Source: Cytophaga sp. FL35
GTDB lineage: Bacteria; Bacteroidota; Bacteroidia; Flavobacteriales; Flavobacteriaceae
Length of the DNA stretch: 64,000 nucleotides
Assembly (NCBI RefSeq): GCF_014349235.1
Contig: NZ_JACSOH010000005.1
Location: forward strand, 212,042-276,041
Direction of reading: 5' to 3'
Shown: piece by piece, positions 8,235 to 18,100 of the stretch
Layout of the letters: every line of letters begins with the position of its first letter
Position numbering within the stretch: the first letter of the stretch is position 1
The notes under the pieces: generated by a model
What the model was told of the DNA's origin: nothing
Database searches by the model: none
The model's input: the letters and a program-made list of their open reading frames with translations, nothing else
Position numbers and translations under genes: made by a program

Positions 8235-9455
8235 ATGAGAGTGCTAAATCTAATTAAAATTGCATTTAATGCCATCGTACTAAATAAGGTACGCACCCTA
8301 TTGACTATGTTAGGTATCATCATTGGTGTGGCATCTGTCATTGCTATGTTGGCTATTGGCGAAGGTTCAAAAGAAAGTATAAGAAGCACCATTTCAAGTA
8401 TGGGGTCCAATATGATTACCGTAAGACCTGGAGCGGATACCCGTGGGGGTGTTAGGCAAGACGCGAGTGCCATGCAATCTTTGACATTGGAAGATTATAA
8501 GGCGGTGAAGAATCAGTCTACTTTATTAAGCTACAGTACACCTTTGGTAAATGGGGGAGGGCAGGTAATAAGCGGATCCAATAACTGGCCTTCCACTATT
8601 TATGGAGTAAACCCGGAATATTTGAATATTAAGGTGGTGGGGCTTAGTAGTGGTAGTATGTTTACGGAGGCGGAAGTACAATCTGCGGCAAAGGTGGTGC
8701 TTCTTGGCCAAACGGTGGTAGAAAACATCTTTCCCAATGGCGAGGACCCCGTTGGCCAATTGATCCGTTTCAATAGTATTCCGTTTAAAGTAATTGGGGT
8801 TTTGGAAGAGAAAGGGGAGAATACTTTTGGGCAAGACCAGGATGATATGGTTATCGCCCCATTTACAACGGTACAAAAACGTATTTTAGCAATCGATTAT
8901 ATCAATCAAATAATGGCTTCGGCTACCAGTGAGGAAGTGGCACCGGATGCCGTTTTGGAAGTTACCGAAATTCTACGCGAACAGCACAATTTGTTGGATT
9001 ACGAAGATGATGATTTTCATGTACGTTCTATGGAAGAGTTAATAAGTACTTTTAGTAGTACCAGTGAAATGTTGACTATTTTATTAGTAGCAGTTGCCGG
9101 CATCTCTTTGCTGATCGGTGGTATTGGTATAATGAATATCATGTACGTATCCGTAAAAGAACGAACCAAGGAAATTGGATTGCGAATGGCAGTAGGAGGC
9201 AAGGGAGCGGATATTTTGCTTCAATTTTTAATTGAAGCTATAATGATCAGCATTACTGGCGGACTTCTTGGGGTACTACTAGGTCTGGGGTCTACTGTCT
9301 TTATAGAGAATTATTTACATTGGCCCACGAGTGTCGCAATGTATTCCATAATTGTTTCCTTTGCTGTATGTGCAATTACCGGTATATTTTTTGGTTGGTA
9401 TCCGGCCAGAAAAGCGGCCGCTTTAGATCCCATAACAGCACTTAGATATGAATAG
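8235..9455 (+). CDS. MacB-type ABC permease (FtsX family)
   Basis: 406 residues with the four-helix MacB layout: one N-terminal membrane helix (TMLGIIIGVASVIAMLAIGEG, ~20-40), a large periplasmic domain (~45-270), and three C-terminal helices (ILLVAVAGISLLIGGIGIMNI, ILLQFLIEAIMISITGGLLGVLLGLG, SIIVSFAVCAITGIFFGWYPARKAA). The closing motif YPARKAAALDPITALRYE is a hallmark of this family. It forms the inner-membrane part of the tripartite pump with the three preceding genes. The kinase gene follows 9 nt later, so regulation and export are encoded together. Confidence 0.94.
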   Translation: MRVLNLIKIAFNAIVLNKVRTLLTMLGIIIGVASVIAMLAIGEGSKESIRSTISSMGSNMITVRPGADTRGGVRQDASAMQSLTLEDYKAVKNQSTLLSYSTPLVNGGGQVISGSNNWPSTIYGVNPEYLNIKVVGLSSGSMFTEAEVQSAAKVVLLGQTVVENIFPNGEDPVGQLIRFNSIPFKVIGVLEEKGENTFGQDQDDMVIAPFTTVQKRILAIDYINQIMASATSEEVAPDAVLEVTEILREQHNLLDYEDDDFHVRSMEELISTFSSTSEMLTILLVAVAGISLLIGGIGIMNIMYVSVKERTKEIGLRMAVGGKGADILLQFLIEAIMISITGGLLGVLLGLGSTVFIENYLHWPTSVAMYSIIVSFAVCAITGIFFGWYPARKAAALDPITALRYE

Positions 9456-9464
9456 AATTAGGTA

Positions 9465-10487
9465 ATGGATAACAAAAAGAAAACATTGGTAATTTTTCAT
9501 CTGTTGGTTTGGGCAATACTTTTCAGTTTACCCTACCTTTTGTCCTCAGGTCAAGACCAATTGGTAATTAGGGTATTGGCCCACTCTTGGGTTCCATTAT
9601 TGTTTTATGCTATTTTATTCTATTTAAACTATTTGTATTTGATCGATCGTTTTATGTACGATCGCAAAACAATGGTTTATGTGGCCCTAAATATTCTAAT
9701 TATAATGGTCTTTGTGCTCGTCAGGGGAGATATCAATGACCTTTTTTTTAAGGATGTTTTTAAACCACGTGATGAAAACGCTCCTCCAAGAAAAATGTTT
9801 CTTTACATCCAGACCGTCTCTTATCTGTTGCCGGTTGTCTGTGCAATTGCATTGCGTACCTTGGAAAGGTGGAAAAGAACGGAAGCCGAAAGAAAGGAAG
9901 CGGCCAATACCAAATTGCAATCGGAGCTTCAACATCTAAGGTACCAATTACAGCCGCATTTCTTTTTTAATTCTTTAAACACTATTTATTCATTGGTCGA
10001 TAGTTCTCCTGAAAAGGCTAAAACCACCATTCATAGTTTGGGAAAGTTAATGAGGTATCTACTTTATGAGACCAAATCTGAACGTGTGCCTTTGTCAAAG
10101 GAAATAGAATTTTTAAGAAAGTATATAGAGCTCATGCAACTACGTCTTTCCGAAAAAACGAAGGTGAGTTCAAATTTTCCACCAACTACCGATAATTTGG
10201 AAATTGCTCCGCTTTTGTTTATTTCCTTAATTGAAAATGCATTTAAACATGGGGTTTCCGCTACAGTGGAGAGTGAAATTGATATGGAAATGAGCCTTCA
10301 GGAAGGAATCATTTTATTACGTATATCCAACAAAAATTTCCCTAAGAATAGCGCAGATAAAAGTGGATCTGGAATTGGACTTCAAAATCTTGAGAAAAGA
10401 TTACAATTGCTTTACCCAAATAAGCATACCTTAAAACACTGGACCGATCAGGGCAGGTATCATGTAGAATTAGAAATTGAAACATAA
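9465..10487 (+). CDS. LytS-type sensor histidine kinase
   Basis: 340 residues. Residues ~8-130 hold four hydrophobic helices (for example LVIFHLLVWAILFSLPYLL and MVYVALNILIIMVFVLV), with little periplasmic sequence, suggesting sensing within the membrane. After a coiled coil (~135-158) comes the His_kinase domain with phosphoacceptor His165 in QLQPHFFFNSLNTIYSLV, then the ATPase part with LLFISLIENAFKHG and SGSGIGLQNLEKRL. This is the LytS/YehU class, which pairs with LytTR regulators. The regulator gene starts at the base directly after its stop codon. Its place at the end of the efflux operon suggests autoregulation by the exported compound or by envelope stress (inference). Confidence 0.93.
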   Translation: MDNKKKTLVIFHLLVWAILFSLPYLLSSGQDQLVIRVLAHSWVPLLFYAILFYLNYLYLIDRFMYDRKTMVYVALNILIIMVFVLVRGDINDLFFKDVFKPRDENAPPRKMFLYIQTVSYLLPVVCAIALRTLERWKRTEAERKEAANTKLQSELQHLRYQLQPHFFFNSLNTIYSLVDSSPEKAKTTIHSLGKLMRYLLYETKSERVPLSKEIEFLRKYIELMQLRLSEKTKVSSNFPPTTDNLEIAPLLFISLIENAFKHGVSATVESEIDMEMSLQEGIILLRISNKNFPKNSADKSGSGIGLQNLEKRLQLLYPNKHTLKHWTDQGRYHVELEIET

Positions 10488-11225
10488 ATGGCAACCATAT
10501 CTTTAAGCTGTATAATTGTAGATGATGAGCCTATGGCAATGAACCTTGTTGAGGGCTACGTGAAGAAAACCCCCTTTTTAGAACTTAAGAAAAAGTGTAG
10601 TTCAGCTGTGGAGGCCTTGGATTATGTAAACCATCATAAGGTAGACCTACTTTTCTTGGATATCCAAATGCCCGATTTGACAGGTATGGAGCTATCTAGA
10701 ATGTTACCAAAGAATAGCAAGGTAATTTTTACCACTGCATTTGATGAGTACGCCTTGGAAGGTTTTAAAGTATCTGCGTTGGATTATTTATTGAAACCTT
10801 TTGATTACGCTGAATTTTTATCTGCTGTAAACAAAGCCCTTGATTATTTTGTAAACCGAAAAAAAGATGATTCTCAGCTCATAGAAACAAACGAAAAGGA
10901 ATTTATTTTTGTAAAGTCGGAATATAAACAAGTGAAAATTAAACTCTCTGAGGTGCTGTATTTTGAGGGTTTAAAAGACTATGTGAAAATATGGCTAAAG
11001 GGGTTGGAAAGACCTATTTTAACCTTAATGAGCTTGAAGTCCTTACAGGAAGAACTTCCTAAAAAAGACTTTCTTAGGGTACATCGGTCCTATATTGTGG
11101 CCTTAAATAACATTGACGTAGTGGAACGCAGTCAAATTCTCATCAATGATTTACGTATAACAGTTTCAGAACAGTACAAACCTCAATTTTTAGAATACAT
11201 CCAAAAAAACTCTTTGGGTAGATAA
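10488..11225 (+). CDS. LytTR-family response regulator
   Basis: 245 residues. The receiver domain (~5-120) has DDE at 12-14, phosphoacceptor Asp58 in LLFLDIQMPDLTG, FTTAFDEYALEGF and the conserved Lys in DYLLKPFDYAEF. The C-terminal LytTR DNA-binding domain (~140-240) has FIFVKSEYKQVKI, ILYFEGLKDYVKIWL-like and FLRVHRSYIVALNNI. LytTR regulators bind short direct repeats, and the region before the TolC gene (4890-4935) is the natural place to look. The gene ends the operon. Its stop codon is only 3 nt from the stop codon of the convergent cyclase gene, with no terminator hairpin between them. Confidence 0.94.
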   Translation: MATISLSCIIVDDEPMAMNLVEGYVKKTPFLELKKKCSSAVEALDYVNHHKVDLLFLDIQMPDLTGMELSRMLPKNSKVIFTTAFDEYALEGFKVSALDYLLKPFDYAEFLSAVNKALDYFVNRKKDDSQLIETNEKEFIFVKSEYKQVKIKLSEVLYFEGLKDYVKIWLKGLERPILTLMSLKSLQEELPKKDFLRVHRSYIVALNNIDVVERSQILINDLRITVSEQYKPQFLEYIQKNSLGR

Positions 11226-11228
11226 TCA

Positions 11229-12329
11229 TCATTGTTCTGTTCTAGAGCTAATTGTAAAAAGTTCTAAAACCTCTTCTTTACCGCGAAGCGGATGCGCTCC
11301 AACGGTCTTAAATCTAAATTTAGCCGATGGTTTCATTTGGCTGACCAGATTTTGAGATAAAAGAATATCAGTGTTCAATTGATTACAAAGACCTTGAATT
11401 CTTGCCGTGGTGTTCAAAACATCGCCCGTAAAAATGATATCCTTTTTTAGGTCCCCAATTTCGCCCGTAGTTACCCTTCCTATGTGTAAACCTGCTTTAA
11501 ACGTAGGAACCATGCCGTATTTATTTTGATAATGATTCGCTTGTGCATCCAATTTATCTTTCATGGCAACATAACAATCAATACAGAGGTTCAAACTTTG
11601 TTTTTGACTAACGCTCCATGTGAGTACAATTTCATCCCCTACATATTGATATATTTCTCCCGATGAATTGATGATGGCATCAGAAAAATCCTTGTAATAG
11701 TCCCTTAGTAATTGAAAATATTGTATGTGGCCCAATTTTTCTGCAATACGGGTAGATGATTTCATATCAGCAAAAAGAAAGACTCGCTCTTCTTCTCTGG
11801 GTTTGTGATATTTACCGGTAAAAAAGTTCATAAGTACCCCATGACCAACATTCTCACTTATCTCCGAGTAAAATAAGCTTATAAATAAACTAAACCCAAG
11901 GGAAACGGCCGTGCTTGCAAAATCTAGACTTACAAAAAAATTGGACAGCTTTTCAAGCACTCTGGGGTGTAATGGAGATAACTCCAACTCCAAACCGGCA
12001 GCAATAGGATATACTATAATCATGACCAAGGTCAAGAATACCCCGTAAAAAACAACTTTCAAGAATATTTTTTTGAAAAACGATTTTTTGGAGAACAATC
12101 TACCCAACCAAAGTACTTCTAGCGCTCCAACGGTAAAACCGACGAGGGCTACGGCAATGCTAGCGAAAACAAATACCGAGGGAGTTAGGGTAATGGCGGC
12201 ATCAGGGTTTAAATTCTGATGTTGTGTGGCCGCTTCTTGTATAAAAAGAATCAACCAGCCAATGACCAACCAGATAATACCATACGGTAGTATGCGTGTG
12301 AGGTTTCTTTTAAATTTAGGGCTCGGCAT
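11229..12329 (-). CDS. Membrane-bound class III adenylate/guanylate cyclase
   Basis: 366 residues. Four hydrophobic helices at about 13-33, 49-69, 87-109 and 131-153 anchor it in the membrane, without a large extracellular sensor. The C-terminal catalytic domain (~180-355) has the metal-binding aspartates in FLFADMKSSTRIAEKLG (Asp188) and QYVGDEIVLTW (Asp232), plus FKAGLHIGRVTTGEIG and FTGDVLNTTARIQGLCN. It should convert ATP or GTP to the cyclic nucleotide as a dimer. The purine-selecting residues cannot be assigned with confidence by eye. It is encoded alone, convergent with the LytTR gene. A protein with a cNMP-type domain occurs at 60.7-62.7 kb, but its binding site is degenerate, so a direct link is unsupported. 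Confidence 0.88.
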   Translation of the reverse strand: MPSPKFKRNLTRILPYGIIWLVIGWLILFIQEAATQHQNLNPDAAITLTPSVFVFASIAVALVGFTVGALEVLWLGRLFSKKSFFKKIFLKVVFYGVFLTLVMIIVYPIAAGLELELSPLHPRVLEKLSNFFVSLDFASTAVSLGFSLFISLFYSEISENVGHGVLMNFFTGKYHKPREEERVFLFADMKSSTRIAEKLGHIQYFQLLRDYYKDFSDAIINSSGEIYQYVGDEIVLTWSVSQKQSLNLCIDCYVAMKDKLDAQANHYQNKYGMVPTFKAGLHIGRVTTGEIGDLKKDIIFTGDVLNTTARIQGLCNQLNTDILLSQNLVSQMKPSAKFRFKTVGAHPLRGKEEVLELFTISSRTEQ

Positions 12330-12439
12330 TGAAATTTGGTTGATTGTTCTAAAATAAGATATTTCAAAAAATGATGATTATTAAATGAGCTATTTATAAT
12401 CTTGTGTAAATTGCCTTTCTCACAAACAAACCATTGTAC

Positions 12440-13336
12440 ATGGGAAGAAGAAAATTTATAAAACAGTCGTCCACAATCTGCGTATCCACCTTAATAGTTC
12501 CATTGGAGCCATATTTTATGGTTGATAGAAATATTAGAATTGGATTAGCTTCGGATTCCCATTATGCCGATAGGGAAGTGGCCGGTACCCGATTTTATAG
12601 GGGAGCATTGGAAAAAATGCAGGAGTTTGTTTCGGTTATGAATAAAGAAAAGGTGGACTTTGTTGTTCATTTGGGAGATTTTAAAGATGAGGACGAATCC
12701 AAGGAAGAACAAAAAACCCTTGGGTACCTTCAAAAGATAGAAACCGAATTTGTAAAGTTTGAAGGAGATACCTTTCATTGCATTGGCAACCATGATGTTG
12801 ATAGCATCACCAAACAACAGTTTATTGCAAATGTGACCAATACTGGAATAGTTTCTGATAAAGGATATTACTCTTTTGATAGAAACGGTTTTCATTTCAT
12901 AGTCCTGGACGGAAACCACACCCAGGAGGGGAGAGACCATTTTTATAAACTAGGTCAAGATTGGCAAGATACCAACCTAGGAAGGGAGCAACTGGATTGG
13001 TTGAAGAAGGATTTGGAAGGTAATACCTTGCCCGTAATGGTGTTTTGTCACCATCCTTTGTACGAGTTCTTTAGAGGTGAACATAAATATCATGTAAACG
13101 ACTATCTTGAGGCCCAAGAACTTTTTGAGGCCTCCGGAAAGGTGCTAGCAGTTTTTCAGGGACATGTACATGCGGAGGACCATATTAGTAAAAATGGAAT
13201 TCATTACTTGACCGTATTGGGAATGGTTGATTTTGAAGGCCTTGAAAACAATAGTTTTTCCGTGGTTGAAATAAAAGGAAACAAGCTAAAACTTAAGGGA
13301 TACAAACGGTCTAGCTCCCATAGGTATGGGGTATAG
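12440..13336 (+). CDS. Tat-exported metallophosphoesterase
   Basis: 298 residues. The N-terminus GRRKFIKQSSTICVSTLIVP fits a twin-arginine signal (RRKFIK), so the enzyme is probably exported folded with its metals. Calcineurin-like metal-binding blocks follow in order: GLASDSHYAD, VVHLGDFKDE, CIGNHDVDS, VMVFCHHPLYE and VFQGHVHAED. All ligands are present. Such proteins hydrolyse phosphomonoesters, phosphodiesters or nucleotides; the substrate here is not predictable. The ATG at 12440 is preferred because a TTG two codons earlier adds nothing. It stands alone between the cyclase gene (divergent) and the SusCD operon (convergent). Confidence 0.88.
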   Translation: MGRRKFIKQSSTICVSTLIVPLEPYFMVDRNIRIGLASDSHYADREVAGTRFYRGALEKMQEFVSVMNKEKVDFVVHLGDFKDEDESKEEQKTLGYLQKIETEFVKFEGDTFHCIGNHDVDSITKQQFIANVTNTGIVSDKGYYSFDRNGFHFIVLDGNHTQEGRDHFYKLGQDWQDTNLGREQLDWLKKDLEGNTLPVMVFCHHPLYEFFRGEHKYHVNDYLEAQELFEASGKVLAVFQGHVHAEDHISKNGIHYLTVLGMVDFEGLENNSFSVVEIKGNKLKLKGYKRSSSHRYGV

Positions 13337-13404
13337 GTGGAGTTACTAAATCTCTTTTATTTGAAGTTTTGAGTTAAGAAAGGTGGGATTTTCTGAAATT
13401 TAAT

Positions 13405-13428
13405 AAAAAAGCCCCGCCATGGCGGGAC
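13405..13428 (-). terminator. Rho-independent terminator of the susC-susD operon
   Basis: Read leftward, GTCCCGCCATGGCGGGGC forms a near-perfect GC-rich hairpin followed by six T. It lies 30 nt past the susD stop codon. There is no T-run on the other strand, so it serves only the leftward operon. Confidence 0.85.
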
Positions 13429-13457
13429 TAATCAATTTAACTAAAACTAACTACAAC

Positions 13458-15164
13458 TCAATATCCAAAATTTTGTTCTAAAGACGGTGCTTTTTCAATT
13501 TCCGATAACGGAATAGGTAGGTAATATTGTCTTTCAAACCAGGGTCTGTTTATTACGGTATATTCTTCTGGCACTACACTACCATCTGTCAATTTGGTCC
13601 ATTTAAGCCCTTGGACATCAAAACCAAGGTGCTCCGGTAACATCCATCTTCTTTCATCATAAAAGTTATGTCCTTCAAAAGCTAGTTCAACTCTACGTTC
13701 CCTTCTAATAGCATCTAATAACTCCGTTCCACTAGCCATTATTATCGGTTGTAAGGCTCTTTTAGAGACCTTGTTTAGATACTCTAGAGCTACGGTTTCA
13801 TTACCTACATGATAAGAAGCTTCCGCATAATTCAAGTATATTTCTGCCAATCGGTAAAGAATAAAAGGTCGGCCAGGGGATGTTTCTGTTAAACCAACAG
13901 ACTCATCTTGAAATTTGCGGATGTTATATCCGGTTTTTGAAGAGTGAAGGACATTTCCAAGACCTTCTGGGGAATCTAACCCGTGCGGAAATATATTAAC
14001 ATCCTCTGAAAGAAAATATTCAACTTCCCTACCTCTAAATTCAGCACCGTTAAAATTAAGGTTTGCATAATAACGCATTTCCCTACCAACATTAGGGTTC
14101 ATAGGATCATAGCTGCCTTCTTGAGTAGAAGTACCATCAGACATGTTGTATTGAAGAACATAATTTAAGGTGGGTGAAGATAATGCCCAACCACCATAGC
14201 CACTGGGAGCCTGAGTTTGGTTCCAAAGAGAATTTACGTCTGTACCAAAGTCAAAAAGATCGCTCCCATAAGGTCTAGCCCATAAAATATCTTGATGAAC
14301 TTCTAAAAACAGGTTTCTATAATCTGCTGCATTTGTTACCTCCAGCAAATCTCTATTGCCTACTAAATCTATAACCGCTTTGGCAGCGTCGGCCGCATCC
14401 TCCCATTTAGTTGCGCTTGTATAATCATATAGGGGTCCATTGGGAATGGTTTGTGGATTGTGCAGCTCACTTGCTGCATATAATAATGTTCTAGACTTAA
14501 CTGCAAGTGCGGCTAGTTTGGTTGCTCTGCCAAACTCCGTATCCGGTCTTGTTTCTGGAAGATCTGCAGCTGCAGCATCTAGTTCGGAAACTATATAATT
14601 TACACATTCTTCATAGGTATTTCTAGGAATGTCAAATGTTTCGGCATCAAAACCTACAGTTTCTTTTATCAAAGGTACTGCACCATATAGTCTAGTCAAT
14701 TTAAAATACAGGTTAGCCCGTAGAAAACGCATTTCGGCCTTAAGAATACGTATTTCGTCCGGAGAATCCTCGGCAGCGGGCGAATCGTCAATTTTGTCAA
14801 AAAATAAATTGATTTCTCTAATGTAGCTGTAATATGTAGTCCACTTATTGTTAAAGTCACCTACATTGGCCGGATTCCAGCCCCTTCTTAGTCCTAAGCG
14901 GTCTAAATCCCTAAAATTGAATTTGGCTTCAAATGAACCGTTCTCAATATTGTACCTTCTGGACCACCAAATAGTCTTGTTCAATCCCCAGCTTTCTGTA
15001 CTATTGTAGTTTGTTAGGGCTAAATTGGTAACTTGATCAATATCACTGTACACAAATTCTTCGGTAAAGGAATCTGCCGCGTCTATTTCTAATGATTCTT
15101 CACAACTAATGTTCGCTAGGAAGAGCAGTCCTAAAAAAGCGATGTATATATTATTTGTTTTCAT
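13458..15164 (-). CDS. susD: SusD-like outer membrane glycan-binding lipoprotein
   Basis: 568 residues with a lipoprotein signal (LLFLANISCEES, Cys21) and therefore displayed on the outer membrane with SusC as its lid. The RagB/SusD fold is shown by the TPR-rich body: RILKAEMRFLRANLYFKLTRLYGAVPLI, SRTLLYAASELHNP, RPFILYRLAEIYLNYAEASYHVG and the C-terminal AIRRERRVELAFEGHNFYDERRW, the most conserved SusD motif. It is encoded 16 nt after susC. The glycan is inferred from the neighbouring genes: two sulfatases, a GH127 enzyme and the anhydrogalactose route suggest sulfated galactan (carrageenan) oligosaccharides. Expression should follow the shared promoter upstream of susC. Confidence 0.95.
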   Translation of the reverse strand: MKTNNIYIAFLGLLFLANISCEESLEIDAADSFTEEFVYSDIDQVTNLALTNYNSTESWGLNKTIWWSRRYNIENGSFEAKFNFRDLDRLGLRRGWNPANVGDFNNKWTTYYSYIREINLFFDKIDDSPAAEDSPDEIRILKAEMRFLRANLYFKLTRLYGAVPLIKETVGFDAETFDIPRNTYEECVNYIVSELDAAAADLPETRPDTEFGRATKLAALAVKSRTLLYAASELHNPQTIPNGPLYDYTSATKWEDAADAAKAVIDLVGNRDLLEVTNAADYRNLFLEVHQDILWARPYGSDLFDFGTDVNSLWNQTQAPSGYGGWALSSPTLNYVLQYNMSDGTSTQEGSYDPMNPNVGREMRYYANLNFNGAEFRGREVEYFLSEDVNIFPHGLDSPEGLGNVLHSSKTGYNIRKFQDESVGLTETSPGRPFILYRLAEIYLNYAEASYHVGNETVALEYLNKVSKRALQPIIMASGTELLDAIRRERRVELAFEGHNFYDERRWMLPEHLGFDVQGLKWTKLTDGSVVPEEYTVINRPWFERQYYLPIPLSEIEKAPSLEQNFGY

Positions 15165-15180
15165 TTTTTCTCAATTAATA

Positions 15181-18100
15181 TTAGAAATTAAAGTTTAACC
15201 CAATACTATAAGTCTTAATTGGGGTATAGGTGGCATTTCTAAAGTTGTTATACCCCGTAGCCTCCGGGTCTAAACCTAAATCATAGATGTCCGAGAAAAA
15301 GGTTGCTAAATTGTATCCTCTTGCGAAGATTCTAATATCCCCAATCTGGGTTATGTTTTTAGGGATAGTGTAGCCCACCTCTAATTCTTTTAGGCGTACA
15401 AAGGATGCGTCTTGATACCAAAGATCAGCTCCTTGAAAGACCTCCACGTTACCATTTTGATTACCGTTGATACCATCTCCCTGAGGAAATGCTCTTGGAA
15501 AATTCGAATCTCTGTTGGAAGGGGTCCAACGTTGATCGAATACAAACTCTGGTTTGGCCCCCCCTTGGTCAAAGAACACAAGAGTTTCTGCTTGGGCCTG
15601 ACCTTGAAACAAGAAATTTAAAGCGAAGTTCTTATAGGTGAACCCTCCATACACCCCGTATTGTATTTGAGGTATATTGGAACTTCCAACTCTTTTACGG
15701 TCATCGGCATTAATAATGCCATCGTTGTTGGAATCTTGATAAAAGATATCTCCTTCTTGAGAACCGTCCAATTTGGCTTGGGCACCATCAACTTGGGCTT
15801 GATCCCTAAAAATCCCATTTGTTGGATAGATAACATAGGAATCAATGGGCATGCCTTCCCTTCTTAAACTTTCTTGAACATTTTCTCCTTCTGCCAGAAA
15901 GACTACCTCATTTTTTGCCTGGGAGAAGTTCATGCCTAAATTATAATTGAGGTCATTACCAATTACATCGTTCCATGCCAACTCAAATTCAAAGCCGTAA
16001 TTTTTTACCTCTCCAAAGTTCTCCGCCGGTAAATTAAATCCTAGGTAATCTGGAATAGCTGCTTGTCGCTGCGCCAATATATCCTCTCTGAGCTGATAAA
16101 AATAGTTGACATCTCCCGATAATTTACTGTCAAAAAGGCTGAAGCTCAACCCAATGTTTTGCATATTCGCCGTTTCCCAAGTAACATCTGGATTAGCGGT
16201 TGTTGAAGAACTAAAACCATTAACCAGTACTCCAGGGGAACCAATTATAAAATAATCTGGTTGGGCAACATCAAAATTAGGATTACCATTTGTGGTAGAT
16301 ACACCATAATCATAGAGGGTTAACCATTGGTTGGGGGCAATCCTGTCATTTCCCATTTTAGACCAAGAACCTCTAAGTCTTAAAGAGTTGATCCATGAAG
16401 CATCTTCTAAAAAGTTTTCTTTATCTATGGCCCATGAAGCCGCAATACTTGGAAAGGTCCCGTATCGCTTACCAGGTCCAAATGCACTTGACCCATCGTG
16501 ACGTACCGTGAGGTCTATGAAATATTTCTTTTTAAAATCATAGGACAAGGAACCAAAGAAGTCCATTCGGGCAAATTCGCTTCTAATTCCTGAGGACTGC
16601 TGTTGCTCTGAACCTCCCGCAAAAAGCTCTGGTCGGTCATTGGAAGGAAAACCCTGGCGCTGTGCAAAAAAGGTCCTGGTATCAGAGTCCAAACGTTCAG
16701 TTCCTATAAAAGTGTTTATGGAGTGATTGTCTCCAAATATTTTGGAATAACGAATGGTGGCGTTTACCAAAGTCTCATCATATTTCCAGAAAGATTCCCG
16801 TAGAATACGGTTTTGTCCTTGTTGGGAAAAGCCGGTTGAGGGTATATATTCGCCTGTACCATCTTGAAATGTATATACGGTCCATGGCGTGTACCAATCT
16901 TTTGCATCATTATTCATTTTGCGAACACCCAAAAAACCGTTGAGGCTCAATCCATCTATTAGCTTGTCTAGATTGATATCTAATGAAAACTTAGACCTTA
17001 AGTCTGTATCCTTCCTATTTACGAAACCAGATTCTGTACTGGACATTACAAGTGGATTCTGGCCGTTTTCTCCACCAAAGCCCGGTAATCCATTAGGGTA
17101 GACCCCTACTTCAGTTGGTAGGTTTGTAAAAATGTGCTTGTAAATATTTCCATCATCTACACCAGGTCTGTTCCTATCACCAAACCTTCCTAATAGATCA
17201 ACGCCTAATTTTATATCCTCAGTAATCTTAATATCTAAATTGGAGCGTACCTGTTTCTGATTGAATTTTAACGACCCTGAGCGGTATAACCCTTCTTGAC
17301 TAAGCAAATCGCCACTTACAAAATATTTGACTGCTTCTGTCCCACCTGATACAGATAAGGTATTTCTGGTTTCTGGAGAGGTTTTTGCGAAGGTCAAAGC
17401 GGCCCAGTCAGTATTTGGGAAATTAATAGGGTCGTTTCCGGAAGCGTAGCCGTTTATTTGGTCTTGACTAAAAGGTAAATCGGTTCCAGCGCGTTGGGCA
17501 ATTTCATTTTCATATATGGCATACTGCTCAGATGTCATCAAGTTCGGTAACTTGGTAAAGGAAGACATGTTATATGAAGAGGTAAAATTGATTTTTGGTT
17601 TTCCTTGAGAACCTCTTTTCGTGGTAATCAAAATTACTCCATTTGCCGCTCGAGAACCATAAATGGCAGCGGCCCCATCTTTCAATACTGTTAAGGATGC
17701 AATATCCTGAGGAGAAAGATTGGAGAATGAACCAGCTTGGATACCGTCTATTAATATTAATGGTGAGTTGTTATTCAAGGTAGATTTACCTCTAATTAGT
17801 ATGGTAGTGGCGTCATCGTCTGTATTTCCACCACCGCCATTACCGGCACCAGGAACTCCCCCACGGTCACTAATTATAAGACCTGAGGCTCGCCCAGCTA
17901 GAGACTTTGCTAAATCTTTATTGGAAGATTGTTCTATTGCCTTACTATCTATTGTACTCACAGATCCCGTTACTTCGCCCTTATTTCTTGTGGTATAGCC
18001 TAGTACTACTACCTCTTCTAGTTTTGATGCATCTTCGGTCATAAGCACGTTTATGGTACGTTTTCCGTTTACAGCTACCTCCTGCGTACCATATCCGATA

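Noticed and set aside
12434..13336. A soluble cytoplasmic form of the metallophosphoesterase
   Set aside because: The RRKFIK motif followed by a hydrophobic stretch argues for Tat export, although the hydrophobic part is short.
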